Origin: CAZDXJ01 sp050303615
GTDB lineage: Bacteria > Pseudomonadota > Gammaproteobacteria > Methylococcales > Methylomonadaceae
Reading direction: 5' to 3'
Length of the DNA stretch: 64,000 nt
Assembly: GCA_050303615.1 (NCBI GenBank)
Contig: JBNLCC010000167.1
Span: 10,306 to 74,305, forward strand
Shown here: positions 9,219 through 18,572 of the stretch, in pieces
Layout: each line of letters begins with the position of its first letter
Numbering within the stretch: the stretch's first letter is position 1
Notes under the pieces: model-generated
What the model was told of the DNA's origin: nothing
What the model saw: the letters and a program-made list of their open reading frames with translations, nothing else
Databases searched by the model: none
Program-made: the position numbers and the translations under genes

Positions 9219-10613
9219 TTAAGCATTCATCATGTAATGAGTCAAAATGCCCGCAGCATAACCTGCCGCAATCGCCGGCGTCCATTTGATGTGGGTAAAA
9301 AAAGTATATTTATGATTTGACTGCCCCATCAACGCCACACCGGCCGCCGAACCGATAGACAGCATCGAACCGCCGACACCGGCCGTCAAGGTAACCAGCA
9401 GCCATTGATACAGATCCATATTGACATTCATGTTTAATACCGCAAACATTACCGGGATATTGTCGACAATCGCCGACAAAAGACCAACCAGAATATTAGC
9501 TGTCGTATGTCCAAGACCGTCATACATGGCAGCGGAAAGCAACTCGAGATAACCGATATAGCCCAGACCACCTACCGCAAACACGACACCGAAGAAGAAA
9601 AACAACGTATCCCACTCGGCATTGCGAACTTTGTTAAAAATATCGAAGTTATTTTCATTGGCGGAAGCATACCTTGTTTTCAATGTATAGCCGTAAATCA
9701 TCAGCACCGATAATCCGACCATCATCCCCATAAACGGCGGCAGATGCAGCATCTGCTTGAAGCTGACTGCGGTAATAATGGTCAGCAGAAATAAAATACA
9801 AATCTGTATCGCACCGGGTTTCAATTGAACAGCCGCTTCACGAGCCGTTACATCCGGCCGTTCATCGGGAACCGCAAAATGCATGAACAGTGCAGGCACC
9901 ATAAAGTTGACGACTGAAGGGATAAACAAGTAAAAGAAATCAAAAAACTCGGCATAACCGGCCTGCCAAACCATTAACGTGGTAATGTCGCCAAACGGAC
10001 TGAAGGCCCCGCCGGCATTTGCCGCGACAACCAGATTAACAAATCCGATACTGACAAATTTGGCGTTATTAATGCCAACTGCCATGACCACTGCCCCGAC
10101 CAACAAGGCAGAAGTCAGATTGTCGGCGACTGCTGACAGAAAGAAAGTGATCCAACCGGTAATCCAGAACAACTGCCGATAACTGAAGTTCCTGCTTACC
10201 AGCCATGAACGCAACGCTTCGAAAACGTTACGTTCCGCCATGGCGTTGATATATGTCATTGCGACCAGCAAAAACAGCATTAATTCGGCATATTCGACCA
10301 GATTCGATTCAAATACATGATGCACGGTAACAAAAGGCACCCCTTTTATGTTAGCCAAATGCGCAGCATGCGCCCAAATAACCCCCGCCGCAAAAATAAC
10401 CGGTTTGGATTTACTCAGTCCGGTAAATTCCTCCGCCATAACGAAGGCATAGGCTATGATAAAGATCAGAACGCAGTAAATCCCGGTTTCCGTTCCGGTC
10501 ATACCCAGAATTTTAAATTCAGCCGCGGATGCCAGTTCAGGCAATTCCACTTCTGCTGATGCCAGTTCAGGCAACGTTAACAACGCTAATAAAAGTACAA
10601 GAAAACGAAACAA
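9219..10613 (-). CDS. nhaD: NhaD-type Na+/H+ antiporter
   Basis: 464 residues with an N-terminal signal-like helix and about 11-12 further membrane segments. Family hallmarks include SAVADNLTSALLVGAV, AANAGGAFSPFGDITTLMVW and SAIVDNIPVMFAV, the paired helix-break regions of the ion transporter superfamily. It exchanges Na+ or Li+ for protons across the inner membrane. One oddity is that LPELASA occurs twice (residues 14-20 and 24-30), encoded by a short direct DNA repeat just after the signal segment. Likely in one transcript with the downstream AmpG-like gene. Confidence 0.92.
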   Translation of the reverse strand: MFRFLVLLLALLTLPELASAEVELPELASAAEFKILGMTGTETGIYCVLIFIIAYAFVMAEEFTGLSKSKPVIFAAGVIWAHAAHLANIKGVPFVTVHHVFESNLVEYAELMLFLLVAMTYINAMAERNVFEALRSWLVSRNFSYRQLFWITGWITFFLSAVADNLTSALLVGAVVMAVGINNAKFVSIGFVNLVVAANAGGAFSPFGDITTLMVWQAGYAEFFDFFYLFIPSVVNFMVPALFMHFAVPDERPDVTAREAAVQLKPGAIQICILFLLTIITAVSFKQMLHLPPFMGMMVGLSVLMIYGYTLKTRYASANENNFDIFNKVRNAEWDTLFFFFGVVFAVGGLGYIGYLELLSAAMYDGLGHTTANILVGLLSAIVDNIPVMFAVLNMNVNMDLYQWLLVTLTAGVGGSMLSIGSAAGVALMGQSNHKYTFFTHIKWTPAIAAGYAAGILTHYMMNA

Positions 10614-10784
10614 AACGACCCCCTTAAAATATTAAATAATTATATTTAAACGCATACCCGCTCTACGAATTTTCAACCCGCCATTCTATCACCTTACAAT
10701 ATTTTTTGTCATTTTAAGACTGAGAGTATATGATTACTTGTCCGACACATCCGCTAGAAAAACAAATACACTGCGTAATACAAA

Positions 10785-12437
10785 ATGTATCAGTACAACA
10801 AAGACGACCAAAAACTTCTCGACGAGCGTGTCGCCCAATTCAGAGGGCAAACCGAGCGTTTCTTCAAAGGGGAGATCACCGAAGATCAGTACCGCGCCTT
10901 ACGCCTGATGAATGGGGTTTACATCCAGACCCATGCACCGATGCTGCGCGTGGCCGGCCCCTATGGGCAGTTATCGTCAAGGCAATTACGCAAACTGGCA
11001 AGTATTGCACGTGATTATGATAAAGGCTATGCGCACGTCACCACCCGGCAAAATATTCAGTTTAACTGGCCGCAATTGGAAAAGATTCCGGATATCCTGG
11101 AGGAATTGGCCAGTGTACAAATGCATGCGATACAAACCAGCGGCAATTGCCTGAGAAACACCACAACCGATCACTTGGCAGGCGTCTGCAGAGATGAAAT
11201 CGAGGATCCGCGCCCTTATTGCGAGATAATTCGCCAGTGGACGATTTTACATCCGGAATTTGCTTATCTGCCGCGTAAATTCAAAATTGCCGTGAGCGGG
11301 GCCAGCACCGATAGAGCGGCAACACAACTACATGATATCGGGCTACACCTGGTGAATAATGATGTTGGTGAAACCGGATTCCGGGTTTTGGTCGGCGGTG
11401 GGCTCGGACGTACCCCGATCATCGGTAAAGTGATTAAACCGTTTCTTGAAAAGAAACATCTGCTTTCTTATCTTGAAGCGATCGTCCGGGTATATAACTT
11501 GAACGGCCGTAGAGACAATAAGTATAAAGCTCGTATTAAAATCCTAGTCAAAGAAAACGGCCTAGAACAATTTGCAGCGATGGTCAATAACGAATGGCTC
11601 GCAATTAAAGACGGCATGGAACTCAGCGAACAACGCATTAATGAAATGAAAGCGCATTTTGCGCCGCCTGCGTATGCCGAGGATGCCGCTCAAGATGAAA
11701 GTTTCGAACAACATAAACATCAAAATGCAGCGTTCGCAACCTGGGTTAAATTCAATACCAGTTACCACAAGGTTGACGGTTACCGTGCCGTGTTTATTTC
11801 GCTCAAAGCACCGGATTCTCCACCCGGCGATATTACCGATACCCAATTGGATGCAGTAGCCGATCTTGCAGATACATACAGTTTCGGTTTAATCAGAACC
11901 ACGCATCGGCAAAATCTGATTCTGGCCGATGTCCGGCAAGCCGACTTATTCTCCTTATGGGGGCAGTTGGACGACCTTCATTTGGCCACTCCCAATATCG
12001 GTACCGTAACCGATATGATCTGCTGCCCGGGCCTGGATTTTTGTGCATTGGCAAATGCCGGATCGATCGGTATCGCTAAGGAAATCAACGAAACGCTTGA
12101 CGATTTGGATTATATTCACGACCTGGGCGACATCAAAATCAACATGTCCGGCTGCATGAACGGCTGCGCGCACCAAAGTGTCGGTCATATCGGCATTCTT
12201 GGGGTCGATAAAAAAGGCGTCGAATGGTATCAACTGACCCTGGGCGGGTCATCGGATAACGAGGCGGCAATCGGTGAACGCCTGGGTCCGGCAGTCGCTA
12301 AAGACCAAATCACTTCGGCAATCGCCACAATTTTGGATGTCTATGTCAAGCAACGGCTCGATGACGAGCCCTTTTTAGACACCGTAAAAAGGATCGGTAT
12401 CGCCCCATTCAAAGAACAAGTCTATGCAAATTATTAA
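10785..12437 (+). CDS. Siroheme [4Fe-4S] sulfite/nitrite reductase (CysI-like)
   Basis: 550 residues. Two ferredoxin-like halves are followed by siroheme domains. Cluster and siroheme ligands are visible as Cys414-x5-Cys420 (CCPGLDFC) and Cys457-x3-Cys461 (SGCMNGC); VTTRQNIQFNWP near residue 90 is the substrate-arginine region. It reduces sulfite to sulfide, or nitrite to ammonia, in the cytoplasm. The following gene, DUF934, overlaps by 14 bp; that pairing is typical of assimilatory sulfite reduction loci, so sulfite is the more likely substrate. The start has no strong ribosome site. Confidence 0.88.
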   Translation: MYQYNKDDQKLLDERVAQFRGQTERFFKGEITEDQYRALRLMNGVYIQTHAPMLRVAGPYGQLSSRQLRKLASIARDYDKGYAHVTTRQNIQFNWPQLEKIPDILEELASVQMHAIQTSGNCLRNTTTDHLAGVCRDEIEDPRPYCEIIRQWTILHPEFAYLPRKFKIAVSGASTDRAATQLHDIGLHLVNNDVGETGFRVLVGGGLGRTPIIGKVIKPFLEKKHLLSYLEAIVRVYNLNGRRDNKYKARIKILVKENGLEQFAAMVNNEWLAIKDGMELSEQRINEMKAHFAPPAYAEDAAQDESFEQHKHQNAAFATWVKFNTSYHKVDGYRAVFISLKAPDSPPGDITDTQLDAVADLADTYSFGLIRTTHRQNLILADVRQADLFSLWGQLDDLHLATPNIGTVTDMICCPGLDFCALANAGSIGIAKEINETLDDLDYIHDLGDIKINMSGCMNGCAHQSVGHIGILGVDKKGVEWYQLTLGGSSDNEAAIGERLGPAVAKDQITSAIATILDVYVKQRLDDEPFLDTVKRIGIAPFKEQVYANY

Positions 12438-12876
12438 AGATAAACAAATTACCCCTGACGACTGGAATTATATTGCAGATAATTCCCCCATTACGCCCGG
12501 CAAAATAACGGTCTCACTTTCCCGGTGGCAAGCGGAAAAAGACACTTTACTCAACTTACAGGGCATGCTTGGCATCAGAATTACCACCGATCAGCCTGTA
12601 GCGTTAATTGCTGATGATTTAAAGCATTTCGCACTGGTTGAGCTCGATTTTCCGGCATTTACCGATGGCCGCGGTTTCTCCCAAGCCTGGCTGCTCAGAA
12701 ACCGTTACCACTATACCGGTGAAATAAGAGCGGTCGGAAATTTTATGCGCGACCAGCTTTTTTATTTACACAGAGTCGGGATTAATTCATTTAAGCTGGA
12801 AAATACCACCGACCTGGAATCAGCAGCAGCGCTGTTGGACGATTTCAGTGTTCGATATCAAACTTCCACCTGCTGA
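12424..12876 (+). CDS. DUF934 family protein, sulfite-reductase partner
   Basis: 150 residues. It contains the family core around residues 60-125 (DLKHFALVELDFPAFTDGRG, then LLRNRYHYTGEIRAVGNFM). DUF934 genes are typically found directly after CysI-type reductases and are thought to help sulfate or sulfite assimilation, but no biochemical role is firmly established. The start overlaps the end of the reductase gene, so the two are co-translated. No membrane segment. Confidence 0.88.
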   Translation: MQIIKDKQITPDDWNYIADNSPITPGKITVSLSRWQAEKDTLLNLQGMLGIRITTDQPVALIADDLKHFALVELDFPAFTDGRGFSQAWLLRNRYHYTGEIRAVGNFMRDQLFYLHRVGINSFKLENTTDLESAAALLDDFSVRYQTSTC

Positions 12877-13040
12877 TTTGTTTTGAACAGTTCAAAAAGC
12901 ACACGGAGGCGCACGTTGAGTGAGAAGAAGAAAAGCTGCTTTTGTTACATTGCCTGAATTTTTTTAACCAATCTGACAAACGCATGTTACTGTTGTAACA
13001 TCAGCAGGCGATTAAACTCAGCTTTATAAGGTTGTGTTTT

Positions 13041-13824
13041 TCAGTCAAAAAAGCGGCGATATAATTGTTCATCCTTGGCTACGGCCAACAGATATTCCGC
13101 AAGACAACGAGGATCATCAAATTCGGCGGCATTTATAAAACAATTCTCGCCCGGTGCAAACTCATCAATATTCGGAGCCCCTAAATACACCGGCACCGTG
13201 CCGGCAATAAGCGGGTCAAAAAATTTCTCGGTAACATAGTCCGGCGCAACCGCATTTTCAAAGGCAAGGTTAAACTGATAGTGCGCCAACGTTTTCATTT
13301 TAAAATCACGTCCGTTATCATTAGCCTCCCTTTTATTGCCGAACAGCTTCCCATAGGAATGCACGTCAAGAAAATGCATTAATTCTTTCAGATACTCGAT
13401 CCTGCCGCTCTGGTTATAATGACTTAAAACAAACATGCTAGCCAGGTCCCCCGTCTGTTTAACCGCCGCCGGTTTTCTTAACAGCTCGCCGAAATCCCGG
13501 TGAAGATAAGGTGAAACAATATCCGCATCAAGGCAATAACTCATGGTGAGATCAAAACAACTCATCAATGACGGGTCAGTTATGTGGGGATAATGGACTT
13601 CGCATTCGAGATACCATGCCACCCATAACTGGCCTGGCCTTTTATTGATCCTGACGCCGAAATTGATTTCCGGAAGATGAAATACGACGGCGTCAGCTTT
13701 CTGTAGGTATTGGCGGTCAGTTGTCAGTAAAAAACGGTTCGGGTATTTCGTCTTTAGGATAACTGAGTTCCTCACCCCACATCGTATGATAAAAAAGAAT
13801 AACTTTACTCTTGTCCTCAGTCAT
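13041..13824 (-). pseudogene. GT10 alpha-1,3-fucosyltransferase, split by a one-base frameshift
   Basis: The long frame (stop at 13041) encodes a GT10-type C-terminal domain with NLAFENAVAPDYVTEKFFDP and GTVPVYLGAPNIDEF, preceded by TTDRQYLQKADAVVFHLPE. It has no good start codon. In the next frame an ATG at 13824 opens MTEDKSKVILFYHTMWGEE, the expected family N-terminus, and runs into a stop just past a six-base A run at 13729-13734 (T run in the gene). Removing one base from that run joins the frames as EPFLLTTDR. The gene is therefore either a recent pseudogene, a slippage-controlled gene or an assembly error. GT10 enzymes transfer fucose to surface glycans. Confidence 0.75.
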
Positions 13825-13905
13825 AGCGCGACTTTACACAATTACCCGTCTTGATCAAACCTTTTTACCCTCATACCCTTAAGCTGCAAATATAATAGAA
13901 CATAC

Positions 13906-14706
13906 TCAATCCTCGATTCGCCCGTAAATTGCTTTTATCCGTTTGCCGGGATCATCAAGCCATTGCAATAGTGCCCAAAGCTGGTCACCGTAAGAAAAAT
14001 GCCACCACTCATGGGGCAGGCGACGAAAACCTGCCTTTAACATGACCCTCTGCAATAATTCGCGGTTCGCATGGTAAGCTACTTCTTGAGCACTGTCTGT
14101 ATCTAGAAAATAGTGGGGAAGCGATACTTTGCCAAGCGCGTCGATCCCGGAACCCATATTCAGCAAATCCCCTTGTCCATCAATAATAGTAACATCAACT
14201 GCCGCGCCAGTACTATGCGGAGGAGGACAGTTCGGATTGGTATCAGGTATCGCCCAGACCATGAGCACTTCCTGCATTAATGACTCACAAACCGATTTAT
14301 CAGCCGTTCCCGAATCAATACCCCGCTCGGCAGCCAGCTTGGCAAATTCATGTGCCACCATAAACCTCTGAACCGATAACGGCCGATAGGCGTCATAAAT
14401 ATATAGACTGCATCCCGGCTGCTCGATGTTTAAATAAGTCGCAGCCTGTTTCAGCTTGTTCAATACCCCCTCACGGACACAAAATGGCGAATATCGGCCG
14501 TACTCGGCACCAATGCTCACATGAGGATGAGGCTCGGCCAGACAAATTCCGGAACCGGCAATACCGATCAGTCTTTCCCGGTTGTCATTAATCTGAAGAC
14601 AATTACTGAAGCGGATGACATCGGACGTCGTCAGTAACGTTTCCAACGCAAACGCGGGCGGATATCTCCCCGAATCGGCAATCACTTGCAATAATTCATA
14701 TAACAT
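13906..14706 (-). CDS. ddpX: D-alanyl-D-alanine dipeptidase (DdpX/VanX family, M15D)
   Basis: 266 residues from the ATG at 14706; a TTG seven codons upstream is an alternative. The zinc-peptidase signature is complete: His164-x6-Asp171 (PHSTGAAVDV) and Glu233-xx-His236 (HEWWHFSYGD). YDAYRPLSVQRFM near 105-117 is the conserved DAYRP motif. It hydrolyses D-Ala-D-Ala released during cell-wall turnover. There is no signal peptide, so it probably acts in the cytoplasm, and no vancomycin-resistance ligase is nearby. That points to recycling rather than resistance. Confidence 0.88.
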   Translation of the reverse strand: MLYELLQVIADSGRYPPAFALETLLTTSDVIRFSNCLQINDNRERLIGIAGSGICLAEPHPHVSIGAEYGRYSPFCVREGVLNKLKQAATYLNIEQPGCSLYIYDAYRPLSVQRFMVAHEFAKLAAERGIDSGTADKSVCESLMQEVLMVWAIPDTNPNCPPPHSTGAAVDVTIIDGQGDLLNMGSGIDALGKVSLPHYFLDTDSAQEVAYHANRELLQRVMLKAGFRRLPHEWWHFSYGDQLWALLQWLDDPGKRIKAIYGRIED

Positions 14707-14873
14707 CAATTCACAAACTCCGCCCAAAGATATCCGCTATTGCTGTTACTGCATCGATTAGATGCATAAAAACATATCGGAACATTATATATACTATCGG
14801 GTAACTATAACGCCCTTTACAACCCACAATCAATCAGACGTTAACATACACATAAAACGCAATAAAACATATC

Positions 14874-15851
14874 ATGGATCTTATTCGTGTAAAACAGCAG
14901 TTGCCGGCTAAACCTAAAATTATCACTATCGCCTTAAACCCGGCTGTCGATTATTTTATTGAGGTGAACGGATTATCGCCGGGTGATAACATTGTTGCTG
15001 AAAGCAGCAACAAATTTGCGGCAGGTAAAGGGTTCAATGTGGCCAAAGCGGTGGAATCATTGGGTGGCCGGGTTTGTGCGTTGGGATTTATCGGCAGCCA
15101 ATCGCTGGCGTTGTTCCAAGGCCTAAAATCGGAACAATTGTTAACTGATTTTGTCGTGGTTGACGGCGAAACAAGGAGCAATATTACAATATTCGATACC
15201 AACACCGGCACGGAAACCCATATCCGAACAGCCGGATTTGGTGTTAACGTTGACGACTGCAGCACATTGATCGAAAAACTCACATCGCTGGTAAAGTGCA
15301 ACGATATAGTAATAATATCCGGCAGCCTTCCTGCAGGGACGACGGCCAAATTGTATGTAACGATCCTTGACCTATGCCATCGCAAATCAGCAATTTCAAT
15401 TCTTGACGCCCATTTCGATTTATTTAACCCGGACGTAAAAGCGAAACCATGGTTGATTAAACCAAACCTGGCGGAGTTTGAACAGTTGGTAGGCAAACCG
15501 ATGCACGATGACCATGCGGTTATAGTTGCCGCGCGCGAGTTGATCCGCTCGGGTGTCGAAGCGGTCGTCGTTTCCAAAGCGGAACAAGGTGCTTTGTATA
15601 TCGATCGCAAACAGGTGTTCAAGGCTTGGGTCAACGGCAGAGATTTCGGTAAAACGATCACTAATATCGGCTGCGGTGACGCGATGGTTGCCGGCCTGGC
15701 CTACGCTAAACTGCGAGGCGATAACATCCGGCAAATACTCAATACAGCGGTAGCGTGCGGCACAGCCAATTTGTTTTCCGTTGAGCCTGGCAAATTCGAT
15801 AAACGGCTCTATTCGCTTATCTATCACCAAGTACGCATCGAAACATTATGA
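14874..15851 (+). CDS. PfkB-family 1-phosphofructokinase/tagatose-6-P kinase-like
   Basis: 325 residues. Ribokinase fold: substrate region ITIALNPAVDYFIEV at the start, AAGKGFNVAKAV (glycine pair plus lysine, near 49-60) and the C-terminal anion-hole motif NIGCGDAMVAG with catalytic Asp269. The usual GAGD is GCGD here. The sequence best fits the FruK/LacC branch that phosphorylates fructose 1-phosphate or tagatose 6-phosphate at C6/C1. No fruA or fruB phosphotransferase gene is next to it, so the physiological substrate is unclear. It stands alone, divergent from the dipeptidase gene. Confidence 0.8.
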   Translation: MDLIRVKQQLPAKPKIITIALNPAVDYFIEVNGLSPGDNIVAESSNKFAAGKGFNVAKAVESLGGRVCALGFIGSQSLALFQGLKSEQLLTDFVVVDGETRSNITIFDTNTGTETHIRTAGFGVNVDDCSTLIEKLTSLVKCNDIVIISGSLPAGTTAKLYVTILDLCHRKSAISILDAHFDLFNPDVKAKPWLIKPNLAEFEQLVGKPMHDDHAVIVAARELIRSGVEAVVVSKAEQGALYIDRKQVFKAWVNGRDFGKTITNIGCGDAMVAGLAYAKLRGDNIRQILNTAVACGTANLFSVEPGKFDKRLYSLIYHQVRIETL

Positions 15852-16143
15852 ACACAACGCAGAGAACCGGAGTTTATGCGCATGCGCAACAAAACGCAAT
15901 TAAACTGCCAAACCACGCCACCGCAATACCTGGCTAGCGATAAAAAAATCGATTAAACCATGCGATATATTAAAGCCTGTTCCCGCATCGGCTGACGGGA
16001 TACTTTTCTTCGTTCGAAAATGCACACCGGAATCAAATCCGAATTATAATATAGCGGCATTTCACGCTTTCGTGGGTGCTACTAGCCGCCGTCATTATAC
16101 TAACCAGGCCCGAACAACACATTGCAAAGCAAGGAAAAACACT

Positions 16144-16317
16144 ATGTCAGACTATAGAAAATATCATTGTTTGGAATGCGAACATATCTACGATGAAGCA
16201 AAAGGAGACCCCGACAGCGGCATTGCTCCGGGAACCCGTTGGGAAGACATTCCTGATGACTGGGTATGCCCGATTTGCGGCGCACCGAAAAGTTTTTTTA
16301 AACTACTGGGGGTTTAG
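16144..16317 (+). CDS. Rubredoxin
   Basis: 57 residues. The iron is bound by two Cys-x4-Cys type loops, here CLECEHIYD near the start and CPICGAPKSFF near the end. The aromatic and acidic core (GDPDSGIAPGTRWEDIPDDW) is typical. The ATG at 16144 follows an AAGGA site; the frame is open further upstream but that part is not rubredoxin-like. Small one-electron carrier in the cytoplasm; its partner enzyme is not evident from the neighbours. The 290 bp before it contains no clear gene. Confidence 0.96.
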   Translation: MSDYRKYHCLECEHIYDEAKGDPDSGIAPGTRWEDIPDDWVCPICGAPKSFFKLLGV

Positions 16318-16448
16318 TTTTATTCCTGGTGAAATAACAAAACAATTGGTGAATATATGCCGCAAAACGTAGCTCATCAGCCGTTCGGTAATTTCAGCAG
16401 TGTATACCCTTTCAATTCCGAATAACAGACTTGGAATAACCGGCATTC

Positions 16449-16566
16449 TTTATTGACTTTTTCTGGGAAAAACTTTCGGCCGTACCGTGGGCTGAGCAAT
16501 GCGGTTGGCTGAAAGACAAATACGGATTTTCGTGGCAAATCGTTCCTCGGATATGGCGGAACTAAT
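16449..16566 (+). pseudogene. C-terminal remnant of a PhnB-like VOC-fold protein
   Basis: Reading from 16449 gives about 38 codons before a TAA at 16564-16566, including FFWEKLSAV and CGWLKDKYGFSWQIVP. These strings match the C-terminal region of PhnB/3-demethylubiquinone methyltransferase-like VOC proteins. No start or N-terminal half is present. After the stop the frame is lost, but the expected family end (residues like MQKFDIATLE) reappears in the next gene. I read this as a deletion scar. Confidence 0.6.
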
Positions 16567-16610
16567 GGGCAACGCGCCGAAACAGCGCGCAAGTGTAACA
16601 CAGGTGTTCC

Positions 16611-16805
16611 TTGAAGATGCAGAAGTTCGATATTGCCACCCTAGAAGACGGCGATCTCGTCACTATTCACGGGAAAGTAGCATTCGGAGGCTCACAGTGG
16701 TCCGTGATCCACATTTTTCGCTTCCAGGAAGGCAGGATCATCGAAGAATGGGAGGTCTCACAGGAAGTGCTTAGAGATTCCCCGAATGAAAACGGCATTT
16801 TTTGA
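16611..16805 (+). pseudogene. Small ORF: PhnB tail fused to a SnoaL-like domain tail
   Basis: 64 residues. The first 12 (MKMQKFDIATLE) look like the end of a PhnB-like VOC protein. From about residue 14 the sequence reads as the last two strands of a SnoaL/NTF2-like domain: WSVIHIFRFQEGRIIEEWEV followed by a tail ending NENGIF. A whole SnoaL domain is about 110-130 residues, so this is too short to fold normally. It is best explained as a deletion joining two genes of this widespread family neighbourhood. It may still be translated. Confidence 0.55.
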
Positions 16806-16882
16806 ATTGATTATGCAATTCGGCATCCCCCAATTGTTAAGCCGATCGACTTGCTAACCAGCGAAGAAGAGGCCGTCAAAGA

Positions 16883-17224
16883 ATGAAATTTCTATGCCTT
16901 GCGTATGGAGACGAGGATGGGTGGAATACATTGAGCGTAGTCGAAAAACGTGAAACGCTTGTTCAGGATGCGGTAATAAGGGACCGTGGTAATCTCATGT
17001 CGGCAGTACAGACAAAGGTCACCTCGGTGACGAACTGGGACGGAAATCTTGAAGTCACCGATGGACCCTACGTCCAGCATGAACTTCCGCTCGTCGGGTT
17101 CGCGGTGATTGAAGCAGAGAACGTAAACGAGATCATTGAGCTTGTGGCAAACACTCCGTGCGCGCGTGCAAAAGGGATAATTGAGATTCGGCCTTTTTGG
17201 GACCTTGAACGCGATGATGCATAG
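16883..17224 (+). CDS. YCII-related (DGPF domain) protein
   Basis: 113 residues, normal length. It has the family start MKFLCLAYGDED, the central TDGPYVQHELPLVGFAVIEA (DGPF-type motif, here DGPY) and the closing CARAKGIIEIRPFWD. YCII-like proteins are dimeric alpha/beta-barrel proteins whose substrates are mostly unknown. Such genes are often found with PhnB, SnoaL and ECF sigma-factor genes, which fits the remnants just upstream. Function unknown. Confidence 0.82.
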   Translation: MKFLCLAYGDEDGWNTLSVVEKRETLVQDAVIRDRGNLMSAVQTKVTSVTNWDGNLEVTDGPYVQHELPLVGFAVIEAENVNEIIELVANTPCARAKGIIEIRPFWDLERDDA

Positions 17225-17286
17225 ACCATCAGTGAACGTGATCGTAGTGCGCTATGCTAATTCCGTTTCGAAAACAGCGGGCAGCA

Positions 17287-18435
17287 TTAGTTAAGATTCA
17301 CCGACATTTTATTGTCGGCTTCGATATCAATTTTAGTAGCAAATTTTTTTCCTTCCCTGTTCAGCACATCTCTCAGCCATAGCGTCTCATCATCGGAGGC
17401 ACAGTTAACCCGGAAATGTTTAATGCGCGTAGCAATCAACTCAAAATGTAGAAGCCTGGCGCTGCAGGATTGCATCGTAACAAAATACATCAAACCCAGA
17501 TCATCCCTGTAGCTTTCATATCCTTTAATGCCCTCATAATCGTTGAGAAAATCGCCGCAGCCGTAAATAATCGGTTTACCCTGATAGATTTCGATCGCCT
17601 TGGGGTGATGCGAGGAATGGCCGTGCACGATATCGATGCCCGCAACGTCGATCAACTGATGGGCAAACTGTTGCTGTTCAAGGGGCACATGGTACCCCCA
17701 ATTTCCGCCCCAGTGCAGCGATACGATACAAATATCCCGTGCCTTTCTGTTATGTTGAACAAGCTGAACAATCCTTTGCACACTGGCAGCAGACAAATCC
17801 TTGAGATAATTAATGCCCGGCCTGTATTCGGAAGCCGCCCATCTGTGCGGTATGCCGCTGCTAGGCAAACCGAAGGAATAGACCACCACCCGCCCTTTTC
17901 CGGCCACTTCCATAATTGCGGCGGCCTCCGCCTCAGCCGCATTGCTTCCGGCTCCTGCGGTCTTGATACCCGCCTCCCGTAAAGTAGTTAAGGTTTCATC
18001 AAGGCCGTCATATCCCCAGTCCATTACATGATTATTGGCAAGCACGCAGCAATCGATGCTTGCCGCATTGAGACAAGCAATATTATCCGGATGCATCCGG
18101 TAATTGATTCCCTTTCCGTGCCAATAGTCATCACTCTTGGTAACTGCCGTCTCCAGATTAATAATGTTCACGTCAGGCGCCATATGTCCCCATTGTTCTA
18201 GAATTCCTCCCCAGATATAGGAAAATGCCGCGGGTTTGGGGAGCGCACCGGTCTTACGCTCGGCGAGCCTAACGTAGCCGGTTGCTGTACTCATATAAGG
18301 TTCGAAAATCCGTGGATTGCCTGCATAAGGCAAAATCTGGTCAATCCCCCTTCCCGTCATCACATCACCGCAGAGGAAAATCCTTATTGAGCCTGGTTCA
18401 TTGACGTCATTCGTGGTTTGCAGTTCCAATTTCAT
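17287..18435 (-). CDS. CapA-family metallophosphatase-like protein
   Basis: 382 residues. Metal-site motifs of the CapA/PgsA branch of calcineurin-like phosphatases are visible: FLCGDVMTGRGID near the start, LETAVTKSDD, LANNHVMDWGYDGL, SLHWGGNWGY and VHGHSSHHPKAIEIY followed by YGCGDFLNDYEG. Family members take part in poly-gamma-glutamate or capsule synthesis. There is no signal peptide or membrane anchor, unlike PgsA, so it is probably cytoplasmic. It is divergent from a gamma-glutamyltransferase gene, which supports a gamma-glutamyl substrate, but capB and capC are absent. Confidence 0.85.
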   Translation of the reverse strand: MKLELQTTNDVNEPGSIRIFLCGDVMTGRGIDQILPYAGNPRIFEPYMSTATGYVRLAERKTGALPKPAAFSYIWGGILEQWGHMAPDVNIINLETAVTKSDDYWHGKGINYRMHPDNIACLNAASIDCCVLANNHVMDWGYDGLDETLTTLREAGIKTAGAGSNAAEAEAAAIMEVAGKGRVVVYSFGLPSSGIPHRWAASEYRPGINYLKDLSAASVQRIVQLVQHNRKARDICIVSLHWGGNWGYHVPLEQQQFAHQLIDVAGIDIVHGHSSHHPKAIEIYQGKPIIYGCGDFLNDYEGIKGYESYRDDLGLMYFVTMQSCSARLLHFELIATRIKHFRVNCASDDETLWLRDVLNREGKKFATKIDIEADNKMSVNLN

Positions 18436-18572
18436 ATCACCGCTTTTAAAATGATCATTTAATACAACTATAGCGGAAACTAATTTTCAGCGCCGATGTT
18501 ACGCGATCGAATCCAAATTCTTTACATTGTTTCCAGGTTCATCATTTTCAATAAACGGTAACATTTCAAGTC

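Noticed and set aside
14951..15661. 236-codon antisense frame inside the PfkB kinase gene
   Set aside because: It is fully inside a well-supported gene on the other strand and has low-complexity content caused by codon bias.
15848..15937. 29-codon frame overlapping the stop of the PfkB kinase gene
   Set aside because: It has a start codon overlapping the stop, but no ribosome site, no recognisable sequence and no sign of conservation.
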